From: Bin5 sp034428435
Lineage (GTDB): Bacteria > Chloroflexota > Anaerolineae > Caldilineales > Caldilineaceae
Length of the DNA: 64,000 bases
Assembly (NCBI GenBank): GCA_034428435.1
Contig: DAOUHY010000113.1
Span: 21,419 to 85,418, forward strand
Reading direction: 5' to 3'
Shown piece after piece: positions 25,212 through 34,477 of this stretch (position 1 is the stretch's first letter; each line of letters begins with the position of its first letter). Below the pieces are notes generated by a model. The model did not search any database, was not told the DNA's origin, and was given only the letters and a program-made list of their open reading frames with translations. The position numbers and the translations under genes were made by a program.

Positions 25212-26219
25212 TCAGTCGGGCCATACTTCAGCTAATACACTACCGCCCCGAAAAGAAACCCACACGCTTCCGCAATCTGGCGATTCCGTTGAAGCGTCCT
25301 CCTGCCATTCTATCGCGTCACTCAGCCGGTACAATCTACCCTCCGATTCCACGCTGAAAGGTATAGCCCACTCAGCGGTCGCCCGCATGAAATTGAATGC
25401 CCTCCTCGCGTGCCAATTGGAATCGAGGGTGAAGTCATCTTGTGAAGGCGGGGGATAGTAGGTCCCCCCCAAAGGCTGGGGTTGCCTTAGTGCGTCACTC
25501 CCCGACAGCCCTCCAATAATCTCGGCCAGCAGGTTTCCCCCTGACTTCGCGCAAAGCGCTTCAGCGCTGGCGCCACGGATTCCATCCCTGAAACGAATCT
25601 CTCGCCGCCCCGCAATGTCACCCGTATCGAGGCCCGCGTCCATCCAATGAACCATTACACCCGTCGCCGTTTCCCCATTGCGAAATTGCCAGAAAAGCGG
25701 AAACGGCCCCCTGTAGGCGGGCAGTAGCGAAGGATGCACATTCAGAAAACCGTATCGAGGAATCTCCAGTATAGGCGCAGGAATAATGCTGCTCCAGCAG
25801 GCCACACTGACTACGTCGAGCGCCAACTCCTTCAACCAGCCTGTAGTCTCCTGATGGCCGACCTTTCCGCATTCATATGCAGGAATGCCTTTTTTTGCGG
25901 CGAGTGCCACAGGGCTTCCTGACACGCTGGCCACATGCGAAGCAGAGTTGCCCGTCCAGCCGCTCCTGCTCACACATCTCTTCTCCAGAGCCGTCGTCGC
26001 CAAGGTAACGGCCGGGTTCAGTAGCGGTAGTTCGAACTCTTCCCCCTGGGTAGGCAAGGCGGTGCCGGCAGCAGGAAAAACCGCCCGGAGCGGGACATTT
26101 TTCGGTCCGGTGAGCAGTACCGCGACCACATTGATACCGCGAGCTAGAAGCCTCTCCAGCACAATGTGGCTGAACTGTCCGGACATTCCCATGAAAAGGG
26201 TACGCATTTCCTTTGACAC
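25212..26219 (-). CDS. Formyltransferase-family protein (Fmt-like)
   Basis: A 335-residue protein with the 10-formyltetrahydrofolate-dependent formyltransferase core. 'FLNVHPSLLPAYRGPFPLFW' carries the catalytic Asn and His and 'DAGLDTGDI' the Asp. The N-terminus 'LFMGMSGQFSHIVLERLLARG' is the nucleotide-binding-like half, followed by a longer than usual variable insert. The C-terminal part ('ARRAFNFMRATAEWAIP') resembles the Fmt C-terminal domain. It could formylate Met-tRNA, but the loop details and catabolic context leave a small-molecule formyltransferase equally possible. The start is uncertain: GTG 26219 overlaps the -35 of the divergent promoter, and ATG 26207 is an alternative. Confidence 0.75.
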   Translation of the reverse strand: MSKEMRTLFMGMSGQFSHIVLERLLARGINVVAVLLTGPKNVPLRAVFPAAGTALPTQGEEFELPLLNPAVTLATTALEKRCVSRSGWTGNSASHVASVSGSPVALAAKKGIPAYECGKVGHQETTGWLKELALDVVSVACWSSIIPAPILEIPRYGFLNVHPSLLPAYRGPFPLFWQFRNGETATGVMVHWMDAGLDTGDIAGRREIRFRDGIRGASAEALCAKSGGNLLAEIIGGLSGSDALRQPQPLGGTYYPPPSQDDFTLDSNWHARRAFNFMRATAEWAIPFSVESEGRLYRLSDAIEWQEDASTESPDCGSVWVSFRGGSVLAEVWPD

Positions 26220-26242
26220 AGACTCGGCTCAGGACGTATAAT
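26213..26242 (+). promoter_or_regulatory. Perfect consensus promoter for the YggX-like gene
   Basis: TTGACA (26213-26218), an 18-nt spacer, TATAAT (26237-26242). Both hexamers are exact. It points to the gene starting at 26284 and overlaps the start of the divergent formyltransferase gene. Confidence 0.75.
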
Positions 26243-26283
26243 TGTAGCCACAGTTGACTCTATATTAGGTTGGGAGCAAAAAA

Positions 26284-26604
26284 ATGGCTCACCTGGTACA
26301 GTGTGCAAAGATCGGACAGGAACTGCCCGGAATGGAGTCGCCCCCCTATCCGGGCGAGTTGGGCAAGCGGATCTTTGAGAACATCTCGCAATCCGCCTGG
26401 GATATGTGGATGCAGTATTCGGTCGTCCTCATAAACCATTACGGCCTCAGCCTCGGCGATCAGCAGTCGCGCGATTTTCTGGCCGAGCAGATGGAAGAGT
26501 TCTTCTTCGGTGTTGGCGCCCAGATGCCGGAAGGGTGGACTCCCGAAGGAACTCCAGGCATGGGCAAAGGCGTGCCTGCGGGCAAAGGGGCACCCCGGAA
26601 GTAG
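26284..26604 (+). CDS. yggX: Fe(II)-trafficking/oxidative-damage protection protein, YggX family
   Basis: A 106-residue protein with YggX family features: 'LVQCAKIGQELPGM' with the conserved Cys, 'PPYPGELGKRIFENIS', 'AWDMWMQYSVVLINHYGL' and 'FLAEQMEEFFFG'. YggX proteins of proteobacteria help protect Fe-S clusters and may carry Fe(II). After residue about 80 there is a Gly/Pro/Lys-rich tail not found in the classical roughly 90-residue proteins. It is monocistronic, with an exact-consensus promoter 41 nt upstream. An iron or Fe-S role would fit the Fe-S homoaconitase encoded elsewhere in the window, but that link is speculative. Confidence 0.88.
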   Translation: MAHLVQCAKIGQELPGMESPPYPGELGKRIFENISQSAWDMWMQYSVVLINHYGLSLGDQQSRDFLAEQMEEFFFGVGAQMPEGWTPEGTPGMGKGVPAGKGAPRK

Positions 26605-26613
26605 CGGCGGTCA

Positions 26614-27888
26614 TTACTGTACCAACGCAAACTCCGGGTCGATCTCGAACTGCAGTAACGAGTGTGCTTGTCGCAGCGCATCCTCCACTGCTGCCGGCGA
26701 CGGTCCCTTGGCAAAAATGAAGCCCAGATAGGCATCGCCCTCAGGCAGGGGAACAAGAGACTGGTTCAACCGTGCAGTAATCTGAACATCCTCGATTCCC
26801 GCCACCTCCTTCGCCTCCCCAACGCCGCTCAAGCGGCGCAAAATACCCCCTTCAGGAATCGGAATCATCATCACTCCGCCGGCCTGTGACTCCCGCTCCA
26901 GGCTTTCCAGTGGCAGACCGCACGCCTGCCGCAGAATCAGCTCCTCCAGCGAACTGCCGTTGCCGACCTCCATCCCAAACCGCAAGATTCGCGAGCAAAG
27001 TCCACCTATCGACCGCCCGGCGACCTCCACAATCCATGGACCCTCGGCATTGATCCGCAGCTCAGCGTGAATGGGTCCCGTCTGCAGGCCCAATCCCCGC
27101 GCCGCCGCCTCTGTCGTCTCTGCGATTTGATTCTGCACTTCAGGAGGCAGCCTTGAGGGGGTAACGTATATCGTCTCCTCGAAGTATGGCCCTTCCAGTG
27201 GGTCTGGCTTGTCGAACAAGGCCAGACAGTGCAGTCGGTCTCTATCCAAGAGGCCTTCCAAAGCGACCTCTACCCCTGGAATGTAGCCCTCAATCAGAAA
27301 TGGTTGTTCGCGCCCAATCAGGGCAGTCAGCCTTCTCACCGCGGCAGCCAACTCGCAGCGCAGGTTTGCCCTGATGACACCGCGGCTCCCGTTTAACTCC
27401 TCAGGCTTGACCACGCACGGGTACCCGATTTCCTCCTCCGTTCGGGCGATTATCGCTTTCAGGTTGTCACTTGTTTGAAACTCGCGGAATTCGGGTACGG
27501 GAGCGCCGCACGCGGCAAGCAACGTCCGCATTTGGAACTTATTACGGGCAGCTTCCGCCGCCATTGGATCGTTGTGGGGTAGTCCCAACTCAGCCGCAAC
27601 CAACGCCGCCACCCGGGACCCGGAGTCATCCAGCGCCAGGACGGCATCGACACAGACTTCGCCGCTGTCTGCCCTGCCCGAACTGGCCAGCGCTTCGACA
27701 ATCTTCTCTGCGGCCTTACCAGGGCGGCCAAAATCTGCGCCGAGGGGGACGTTCCATTCTTTAGCCAGCATCCTAGGTAGGTCCACCGCCACTATTGCGT
27801 CGATTCCCAGACGCGTCGCAGCGTCGACATAATCCTGCGTCCGGTAACTGTTTGGTGTGGTGAAGAGAAGTGCTTTTTTTGAGGACAC
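26614..27888 (-). CDS. ATP-grasp carboxylate-amine ligase-like protein
   Basis: A 424-residue protein starting at GTG with GGAG 6 nt upstream. It has the ATP-grasp core: 'NKFQMRTLLAACGAPVPEF' (entry helix), 'IGYPCVVKPEELNGSRGVIRA' (ATP-binding Lys and glycine loop), 'FLIEGYIPGVEVALEG' and 'GPIHAELRINAEGPWIVEVAGRSIGG' (metal-binding Glu and Asn-like positions). The C-terminal lobe 'GGVMMIPIPEGGILRRLSGVGEA' resembles dipeptide ligases and carnosine-synthase-type enzymes. The probable reaction joins an amino acid or carboxylate to an amine with ATP cleavage; the substrate is unknown. It converges on yggX with 9 nt between and is the last gene of the origin-type cluster. Confidence 0.85.
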   Translation of the reverse strand: MSSKKALLFTTPNSYRTQDYVDAATRLGIDAIVAVDLPRMLAKEWNVPLGADFGRPGKAAEKIVEALASSGRADSGEVCVDAVLALDDSGSRVAALVAAELGLPHNDPMAAEAARNKFQMRTLLAACGAPVPEFREFQTSDNLKAIIARTEEEIGYPCVVKPEELNGSRGVIRANLRCELAAAVRRLTALIGREQPFLIEGYIPGVEVALEGLLDRDRLHCLALFDKPDPLEGPYFEETIYVTPSRLPPEVQNQIAETTEAAARGLGLQTGPIHAELRINAEGPWIVEVAGRSIGGLCSRILRFGMEVGNGSSLEELILRQACGLPLESLERESQAGGVMMIPIPEGGILRRLSGVGEAKEVAGIEDVQITARLNQSLVPLPEGDAYLGFIFAKGPSPAAVEDALRQAHSLLQFEIDPEFALVQ

Positions 27889-27924
27889 GCTAGACTCCGG
27901 TTGCGGCCCAGCCCATATCAGGAA

Positions 27925-28620
<696 letters not shown>

Positions 28621-28732
28621 TCGGCATTCCAGCCAACACTAAACTGAAGATCAGAGGAGGTGTACACCCAAATGGGGAACTGACGCGCAGACAATACTTC
28701 CCCGGCGGCGTCTCGCTCACAGACCTGAGCTA

Positions 28733-29677
28733 TCAGTCCGATTCATCACCGACGATCTCTCTGTAAATCGTCTCAAGGTCCTCATCGCTATAGAAATGGA
28801 TGACGAGCCGACCGCTACCATCCGCCCTTCGGTCGAGATTCACCTTCGTGCTGAGCCGGTCTCGAAAACGGTTTTCCCAATAACGCATCTGTGCCTGCAG
28901 ATGTGAAGGTTGCTCCTCCCTATCCTTCACGGCGGGTTGTTCCTGCCACTGGCGAACAAGCTCTTCGGCCTGCCGCACGTTCAGCTCCCGCGCAACAATC
29001 TGGTCGAGTGCCCTACATTTTTCTTCATCGCTGTCGAGGCCGAGGAGGGCGCGCGCGTGGCCGGCACTGATCATCCGATCATTCAGTGCTGCCTGGACCT
29101 CGGTAGGCAGGCCCAAGAGGCGTACTGCGTTGGCCACCGCCGACCGACTCTTTCCCACACGATACGCAACCTGCGCCTGGGTCAGGCTGAACTGGTCAAT
29201 CAACATGCTGAAGGCAGCGGCCTCCTCCAAAGGGCTCAGATCGTCGCGCTGCAGATTCTCGACCAAGGCCAGCTCCAGCAACTGTTGCGATGTCGCCTCG
29301 CGCACGACCGCTGGCAAGACCGACAGCCCAGCCTGGCGCGCCGCCCGCCAGCGCCTCTCTCCTGCAATGAGCCAATAGCGATGCGGCTGATCAGGACGCT
29401 CGGCGACGATAACAGGCTGAATGACTCCGTGTTCGCGGATCGACGTAACCAGCTCTACCAGACTTGCTGGCTCAAAGCGCGTACGCGGCTGGTGGGGATT
29501 CGGCTCTATTTCCCCGATAGGAACTTCGCTGATTCCCCCATCGCTCTCCGGATCGACCTGCTCATCGGTCCCGACGTCGTCGTGCGTGTCTGACCTTCCG
29601 AGCAACGCGCCCAACCCGCGGCCAAGTCCGTGCCTTCGGCGGGGGTTCAAATGGTCTGAACCTGATTCTCTGCTCAT
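28733..29677 (-). CDS. parB: Chromosome partitioning protein ParB
   Basis: A 314-residue CTP-dependent DNA-clamp protein that loads at parS and works with ParA in origin segregation. Motifs in order are the basic N-terminus 'RRRHGLGRGLGALLG', 'IGEIEPNPHQPRTRFEPASL', the catalytic 'YWLIAGERRWRAARQAG', the helix-turn-helix 'SLTQAQVAYRVGKSRSAVANAVRLL' and a C-terminal dimerisation domain. It starts 2 nt after the parA stop codon. No full parS palindrome was recognised in the window. Confidence 0.96.
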   Translation of the reverse strand: MSRESGSDHLNPRRRHGLGRGLGALLGRSDTHDDVGTDEQVDPESDGGISEVPIGEIEPNPHQPRTRFEPASLVELVTSIREHGVIQPVIVAERPDQPHRYWLIAGERRWRAARQAGLSVLPAVVREATSQQLLELALVENLQRDDLSPLEEAAAFSMLIDQFSLTQAQVAYRVGKSRSAVANAVRLLGLPTEVQAALNDRMISAGHARALLGLDSDEEKCRALDQIVARELNVRQAEELVRQWQEQPAVKDREEQPSHLQAQMRYWENRFRDRLSTKVNLDRRADGSGRLVIHFYSDEDLETIYREIVGDESD

Positions 29678-29679
29678 CT

Positions 29680-30510
29680 CTAAGCCACCGTGGAACCCGG
29701 AGACCCTGCGCCTGGCAGACCTGCGGGGGCCGCCCCGACCTTAGTTGGAAAACGAGTCATGAATTCAGCGGCTAGTTCACCGTATGCAAGCGCGCCAGCG
29801 CTGTCTGGCGCGTAGCTTAGTATTGTCAGGCCGTGACTTGGCGCTTCACTGAGGCGAACCGAGCGGGGTATCAGCGTATCGAACGTCTCCAAGGGGAAGT
29901 GTTCCCGAACGTCTTCGACCACCTGCGTACTGAGATTCGTTCGCACGTCCGACATTGTCAATAGCACGCCGGCGACCTTCAATCGGCCATTCAGGACCTT
30001 TCGCACCTGATGAATGGTGCTCAGCAACTGGCTCAATCCCTCCAGGGCCAAGTACTCACACTGGACGGGTATGATAATTCCATCTGCGGCAGTCAAACCG
30101 TTTATCGTGATCAGGCCCAGGCTAGGAGGGTCATCAATGAACACGTAGTCGTAGTCGCAGTGTAGAGGCTGCAAGGCCTTGGAAAGGAGCTGTTCGCGGG
30201 CCATCCTCGCAGCCATTTCAACTTCGGCGCCGGCCAGATCGAGGTTTGCGGGCACCAGGCTCAGGCCGGGCAACGTCGTTTCCGTAACAGCATCCTGGAC
30301 GGGCCTATTCTCAATCAGGACATCGTAGAGGCTTGTTCCTGGCTTCCTGGGGTCGATACCCAGGCTTGTCGTAGCATTCGCCTGGGGATCACTGTCAACG
30401 AGAAGAACACGGCAACCTTCGCCTGCCAAGTAGGCGGAGAGATTCACGGCAGTGGTTGTCTTTCCCACGCCGCCCTTTTGGTTGGCGATCGCGAATATCT
30501 GAGCTGTCAT
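29680..30510 (-). CDS. parA: Chromosome partitioning ATPase ParA (Soj)
   Basis: A 276-residue ATPase that forms gradients on the nucleoid and pulls ParB-parS complexes. It has the deviant Walker A 'KGGVGKTTTAVNLSAYLA', Walker A' 'LLVDSDPQANAT', Walker B 'YVFIDDPPSLG' and 'LSEAPSHGLTI' near the C-terminus. The first of the two Walker lysines (in 'KGGVGKT') is present. It forms an operon with parB in the standard order. It starts 67 nt after the end of the pfkB-family gene, so it may be read from the rpmH operon. Confidence 0.96.
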   Translation of the reverse strand: MTAQIFAIANQKGGVGKTTTAVNLSAYLAGEGCRVLLVDSDPQANATTSLGIDPRKPGTSLYDVLIENRPVQDAVTETTLPGLSLVPANLDLAGAEVEMAARMAREQLLSKALQPLHCDYDYVFIDDPPSLGLITINGLTAADGIIIPVQCEYLALEGLSQLLSTIHQVRKVLNGRLKVAGVLLTMSDVRTNLSTQVVEDVREHFPLETFDTLIPRSVRLSEAPSHGLTILSYAPDSAGALAYGELAAEFMTRFPTKVGAAPAGLPGAGSPGSTVA

Positions 30511-30577
30511 CGCGCTCTCAACTGCAGATAGTCGCCGGCACTTGTGTGGGCCATCTCGTCTATGGGTTCCTTACAGG

Positions 30578-31459
30578 CTAGGCAGCGGAATGCCGCCAAG
30601 GATGCCGGGCCATGTAGTCCAAGACTTGCTTGTGGCTGGGAATTCCTGTCACGCCCTGACCTTCAACGCCGAAAGAGGCTGCTACATTTGCGTAGCGGGC
30701 CGCGTCGAGCGGGTCGCCGGATTCATCGAGCCGCAGCAGAAATGCAGTCGCAAAGATGTCACCGGCGCCGGTTGGATCTTGTTCGTTCGCCGGGCGAGGA
30801 GGAATCGGGACAATTTCAACCTCTGACTCAGGCTTGCGATTGTAAATCGTGCTCCCGTCACGGTACTCAGTAAGTACCACGAGCGGCACGTACTTGAGGA
30901 ACTCCTCCACCTGACTCAAGTCGCCGTCAATGTCCTCAATCGACAGAATGAGCGCGTCGAGATGGGGCAGGACTTCCGCCATATCCGTCCACGGTGTAGG
31001 GAATACCCTGCCGTCTTCGTCCCACCGGCGCATCCAGCCCTGGGGCACGGCTGCCACAAGCGTGTCGGAGTCAAAAGTAGTAGCCACCTCAGCGTGTACC
31101 TCGTTCACAAGAGGGCCCAGTAGAGCGATATGGGGTGCCCTCAGTTGCGGGGGAATGTCCACGGCAGCGATAGGCGGCGAAGGTGTGTAGCAATACTGGA
31201 CGCGGCCGTCTGGTGAGTAGAGATTCGCGAATGTCGTCGTTTTCTCGCAAGGCAATACGTGAAGGTCGGCCACCTCCTGCAAATCAGAGAGATCAATGTC
31301 ATCACCTGCTCGAGTCAGAACTGCCGACCGGCGACCAAGTCGCGCAGCCGTAACCGCCGCAAAACTGACTGTCCCCCCCAGCACATAGTCGGTCGCGGAC
31401 GGATCTGCAATCGCGATGTCTCGCGTTACAGTTCCTATCGCCAGCAAATCGATCGACAT
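30578..31459 (-). CDS. PfkB-family carbohydrate kinase
   Basis: A 293-residue ribokinase-like kinase. 'LGGTVSFAAVTAARLGRRSAVLTRAGDD' is the N-terminal substrate-binding segment, and 'DPTGAGDIFATAFLLRL' the PfkB signature 2 with the catalytic Asp in the anion-hole motif. The lid segment between them is short. It phosphorylates a sugar or nucleoside; the substrate is not clear. It sits between jag and parA, an unusual insertion for this otherwise conserved origin-type cluster. A structured 100-bp intergenic region separates it from jag. Confidence 0.85.
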   Translation of the reverse strand: MSIDLLAIGTVTRDIAIADPSATDYVLGGTVSFAAVTAARLGRRSAVLTRAGDDIDLSDLQEVADLHVLPCEKTTTFANLYSPDGRVQYCYTPSPPIAAVDIPPQLRAPHIALLGPLVNEVHAEVATTFDSDTLVAAVPQGWMRRWDEDGRVFPTPWTDMAEVLPHLDALILSIEDIDGDLSQVEEFLKYVPLVVLTEYRDGSTIYNRKPESEVEIVPIPPRPANEQDPTGAGDIFATAFLLRLDESGDPLDAARYANVAASFGVEGQGVTGIPSHKQVLDYMARHPWRHSAA

Positions 31460-31471
31460 GGACAGTTTGTG

Positions 31472-31537
31472 ACCAGTTTGCGACTGGTGGACCTGACTTC
31501 GGTGGACTGCAGTCGACCGAAGCCTGGTCGCTCAGGT
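31472..31537. repeat. Nested inverted repeats between jag and pfkB gene
   Basis: ACCAGT/ACTGGT (31472-31488) is followed by a nested set: outer ACCTGA (31491-31496) with TCAGGT (31532-31537), inner CTTCGGT (31497-31503) with ACCGAAG (31516-31522), enclosing the palindrome GACTGCAGTC. It could fold in RNA or serve as a binding site. There is no T-run, so it is not a classical terminator. Confidence 0.5.
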
Positions 31538-31605
31538 AAGAGACCGCCCCTGAGTAACTGCGCCACGATGCAACAGTTATAAGGCGAACCGAGGGTTGGC
31601 CTCAG

Positions 31606-32460
31606 TCACTTAAGCAAGATCTGTACCTTGCGCCGCGTGTCCTCTCCGGTGCTTGAGGTATAGACGTGCTCGTGGTCGCGTAACGCAATGTGGACGAGGC
31701 GGCGTTCACTTGCCGGCATCGGTTCCAATGAAGCAGGTCTCCCTGAGGCGACGACTTGCTCAGCAAGACGGTGGGCCAATTGGCTGAGCTGCTCAGCTCT
31801 TCTCTGCTTGTACCCGCCAATGTCGACAACGATGTTTTTCCAACGATGAATCTCCTGGTTGACCATGAGCCTGATAAGGTACTGCATGCTCGCCAGAGTC
31901 TCGCCGTTGCGACCGATGAGGACGCCCGATTCCTCGCCGACAACATTGAGGCAGAGTGCCCGGTCACTGTCCTCCGGATTGTCCTGCCAGGAAACCTCGA
32001 TTTCGGCTTCGATGCCCAGATGCACCAACATCTGGTTCAGCAGATCGAACGCGAGGTCCTCCAGTTCCGCGTCGCCTTCATCCACTTCAACATTTGCGGC
32101 AGAATGCGAGTCAGCAGCCAAGATCGGGGCGACGTCGGCTTCGACTGGCCCAGGGTCCTCCTCTGTCGTTGACTCGAGATCGCCAGGGGTCTCGTATTCA
32201 GGCGCTGTCTCGGTTACGCCCGTAGTAAGTTCTGAAACAGTACTGGCTGCCTCGGCCTTAGCTGCCAAAGGCAAATCCTCAACTCTGCGAGTCAGACGAA
32301 CGTGTGCATCGGAGGCGCCGATTCCCAGGATCCCGCGACTCCCCTCGTCGATCACTTCGATTTCGATCTCATCCCGGGAAACCCCTAGTTGGCGCAATCC
32401 CTCATTGACGGCCGCCTCTACGGTCTTTGCCCTGTACTCGTAGCTCTGACCTTCATTCAT
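31606..32460 (-). CDS. jag: RNA-binding protein KhpB/Jag
   Basis: A 284-residue protein with three parts: an N-terminal Jag-N domain ('YEYRAKTVEAAVNEGLRQL... GILGIG'), a long acidic linker (about residues 75-150), a KH domain ('ESGVLIGRNGETLASMQYLIRLMVN') and an R3H domain at the end ('RRLVHIALRDHEHVYTSSTGE'). It binds RNA, usually with KhpA, and influences cell elongation and division in Gram-positive bacteria. Its ATG is 1 nt after the yidC stop codon, the standard order. The linker is longer than in most family members. Confidence 0.94.
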   Translation of the reverse strand: MNEGQSYEYRAKTVEAAVNEGLRQLGVSRDEIEIEVIDEGSRGILGIGASDAHVRLTRRVEDLPLAAKAEAASTVSELTTGVTETAPEYETPGDLESTTEEDPGPVEADVAPILAADSHSAANVEVDEGDAELEDLAFDLLNQMLVHLGIEAEIEVSWQDNPEDSDRALCLNVVGEESGVLIGRNGETLASMQYLIRLMVNQEIHRWKNIVVDIGGYKQRRAEQLSQLAHRLAEQVVASGRPASLEPMPASERRLVHIALRDHEHVYTSSTGEDTRRKVQILLK

Positions 32461-32461
32461 C

Positions 32462-33463
32462 TTATCTTCTCTTTCGATTGCGCCGGTTCCGTCGACGATG
32501 AGGCGTCCTCTTGCGTTGGGGTTCCTTTACTTCCGCAGCCGGGGCAACTGTCGAACCTCCGTCAGAAGATCCAGCACCGGCCGTGGCCGTCAAGGCCTGC
32601 GGTGCCGCCGGGGCGATCGCGTTATTTACACCACTCACGTAGTTGGCGATGTATGTTTGTCCCAACTGCAACAGGTTGCTCGTCACCCAGTACAACGACA
32701 GACCTGCCGGCACCTGCAATGTGAAGAAGCCGAACATCAAGGTCATGATCGTCGTCATCTGCTTCATCATTCCGGCCTGACCTTCGCTGCCGGTCGGCGT
32801 GGTCGCCGTCGTCATCCTCTGCATGTAGACCTGGCTGATCATGAGCAAGGCCGGTAATACAAGGTAGGCCAGCAGAAGCAGATACTCGCCCTCATTGAAC
32901 TTTTCGGGGATCCAGGCAAGCCCGCGCGTGAATTCTGGAAATCCAAGATCGGGAATCCAGAAGAAGCGAGCATCCGTCAAGGCAGGACCCAGCGCCACCA
33001 GAGCCGAATACAGCCCAAACAGGACCGGCATCTGTACGACCATTGGCAAGCAGCCGCTTAGTGGGTTAACGCCTGCCTCCCGATATAGCTTCATTTGCTC
33101 CTGCGCCATCTTGTCGCGGTTCTTGCCGTACTTCTTTTGGAGCTCCTGAAGTTGAGGCTGCAGGTTCTTCTGCGCCTGCATACTCCTTATCTGGATCATC
33201 GTCAAGGGGAACGTGATCATCTTGATTATTATCGTGAACAGGATGATCGCGAAGCCCCAGCTGTAGGGGATATCCCAGTTTACCAGGCTTGTATTCAGCC
33301 AGATCAGAGACTTTGCCAGAGGGAAAACGATGACGACCTGCCACCACCCATCTGCCTCTGCCGTGTTCCAGTCCACCACACCTTCGCGCGGTACGCCGCA
33401 ACCGCCAAGTAGAAGCGCCGCCGATACCAGGATCAACAGCCAGAGAATCCTTCTGCGATTCAC
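32462..33463 (-). CDS. yidC: Membrane protein insertase YidC
   Basis: Inserts and folds inner-membrane proteins alone or with Sec. The 333-residue protein starts at GTG 33463, chosen because AGGAG is 7 nt upstream and a hydrophobic signal ending in the lipobox 'LLLGGC' follows. It has the YidC/Oxa1 core: 'IPYSWGFAIILFTIIIKMI' (TM with the conserved Arg region after it), the coiled hairpin 'MQAQKNLQPQLQELQKKYG', 'GCLPMVVQMPVLFGLYSAL' and later helices ending at 'AGLSLYWVTSNLLQLGQTY'. The tail is highly basic ('RKRTPHRRRNRRNRKRR'), as in ribosome-docking YidC proteins. The large periplasmic domain of Gram-negative forms is absent. Confidence 0.95.
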   Translation of the reverse strand: MNRRRILWLLILVSAALLLGGCGVPREGVVDWNTAEADGWWQVVIVFPLAKSLIWLNTSLVNWDIPYSWGFAIILFTIIIKMITFPLTMIQIRSMQAQKNLQPQLQELQKKYGKNRDKMAQEQMKLYREAGVNPLSGCLPMVVQMPVLFGLYSALVALGPALTDARFFWIPDLGFPEFTRGLAWIPEKFNEGEYLLLLAYLVLPALLMISQVYMQRMTTATTPTGSEGQAGMMKQMTTIMTLMFGFFTLQVPAGLSLYWVTSNLLQLGQTYIANYVSGVNNAIAPAAPQALTATAGAGSSDGGSTVAPAAEVKEPQRKRTPHRRRNRRNRKRR

Positions 33464-33721
33464 AGTATTTCTCCTAATCGCCGCACCAAACACAGGCGCG
33501 GGCAGGGCCGGCCAATTTTACGACCATTTCTGCATTGGTCGTTGTGCGACCTCGAATTGTCCGACCGCATCACCTGTATTGAGTCATCCTTATCATTCTG
33601 TGACCCTCTGCCGAATTGTATCAAAGCAACAGGCCTGCAACCCGGCAAGCCGCCTTTCATCGCTCGACATGGGGTAACCTAAAATGAGTGCGACGAAAAC
33701 AGGTGAGTTTGGCAATACTTG

Positions 33722-33931
33722 TCAAGGAACAGGGTCAAAACCTCCGGGATTCCATGGATGGCAACGACAGATGCGCCGCAAACCCATCCACGCCCCTTGA
33801 GCCGCCCCGTATCGCTCCACCGCCTCATAGGTGTACTGTGAGCAAGTCGGAAAGAAGCGGCAGTTGCTTCCCATGAGAGGGGAGATGCCTCGCTGATAGA
33901 GACTGATCAGAAGCAGCAAGACAGCGCGCAC
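33722..33931 (-). CDS. yidD: Membrane protein insertion efficiency factor YidD
   Basis: A 69-residue peripheral membrane protein starting at GTG. It carries 'ISLYQRGISPLMGSNCRFFPTCSQYTYEAV' with the conserved Cys pair, followed by 'RICRCHPWNPGGFDPVP', the family C-terminus. It lies 3 nt after rnpA and 258 nt before yidC, the usual place for this helper of YidC. Confidence 0.95.
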   Translation of the reverse strand: MRAVLLLLISLYQRGISPLMGSNCRFFPTCSQYTYEAVERYGAAQGAWMGLRRICRCHPWNPGGFDPVP

Positions 33932-33934
33932 GAC

Positions 33935-34318
33935 TCAGCCCTCCCAGGCCCTAGCCTCGTTTCGGCCCAGTTCAGAGACCAGGAGCGCTGAACGTGCAAA
34001 GAGTCGTGAAAAGGCGTCGTCAATCTGACGGTACGTAGCCTTTCGAATCGGAGTTCGGGCAATCACGACACAGTCCCAACCAGGTTGAATCTGGTCCATG
34101 TGCAACCGCACCGATTCTCGCATCCGCCTCTTCACGCGGTTTCGCAGGACCGCGTTACCAATCCGGCGGCTCACGGAAAAACCGAAACGGCTATAAGGAA
34201 GGCGATTCTCGAGAATGCACAACACAGCAAGACGGCTACTATACGATCTGCCTCTACGGCGAATCTCCTGGAACCGGTTGTTGTCCCGTACTCGGAAGCG
34301 TCGTCTCACGCCGCTCAA
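33935..34318 (-). CDS. rnpA: Ribonuclease P protein component
   Basis: About 127 residues; the protein subunit of RNase P that matures the 5' ends of tRNAs. It has the family block 'RFGFSVSRRIGNAVLRNRVKRRMRESVR', which forms the RNA-binding RNR motif, and an N-terminal 'RFRVRDNNRFQEIRRRG'. The start is uncertain: TTG 34318 gives the full frame, and GTG 34309 three codons later is equally possible; neither has a strong ribosome site. It sits 159 nt after rpmH in the same transcript. Confidence 0.93.
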   Translation of the reverse strand: MSGVRRRFRVRDNNRFQEIRRRGRSYSSRLAVLCILENRLPYSRFGFSVSRRIGNAVLRNRVKRRMRESVRLHMDQIQPGWDCVVIARTPIRKATYRQIDDAFSRLFARSALLVSELGRNEARAWEG

Positions 34319-34477
34319 GGCCCGAAAGATTCAGCAAACACACAATTGCTGGCTGAAAGCGAAGCCATGTGAGTGAGCGAGCTTCGCACTTCGTTGAGAA
34401 TGTCCCACACCTTTCTTCTCATCCACTCTCGTACACACGATGCGCTGCCGGCCACAAAGCAGTTTTGGGGCGCGCTG

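Noticed and set aside
33460..33493. GTG 33493 as the yidC start
   Set aside because: It lacks a ribosome site, whereas GTG 33463 has AGGAG at 7 nt and begins a normal lipoprotein signal.
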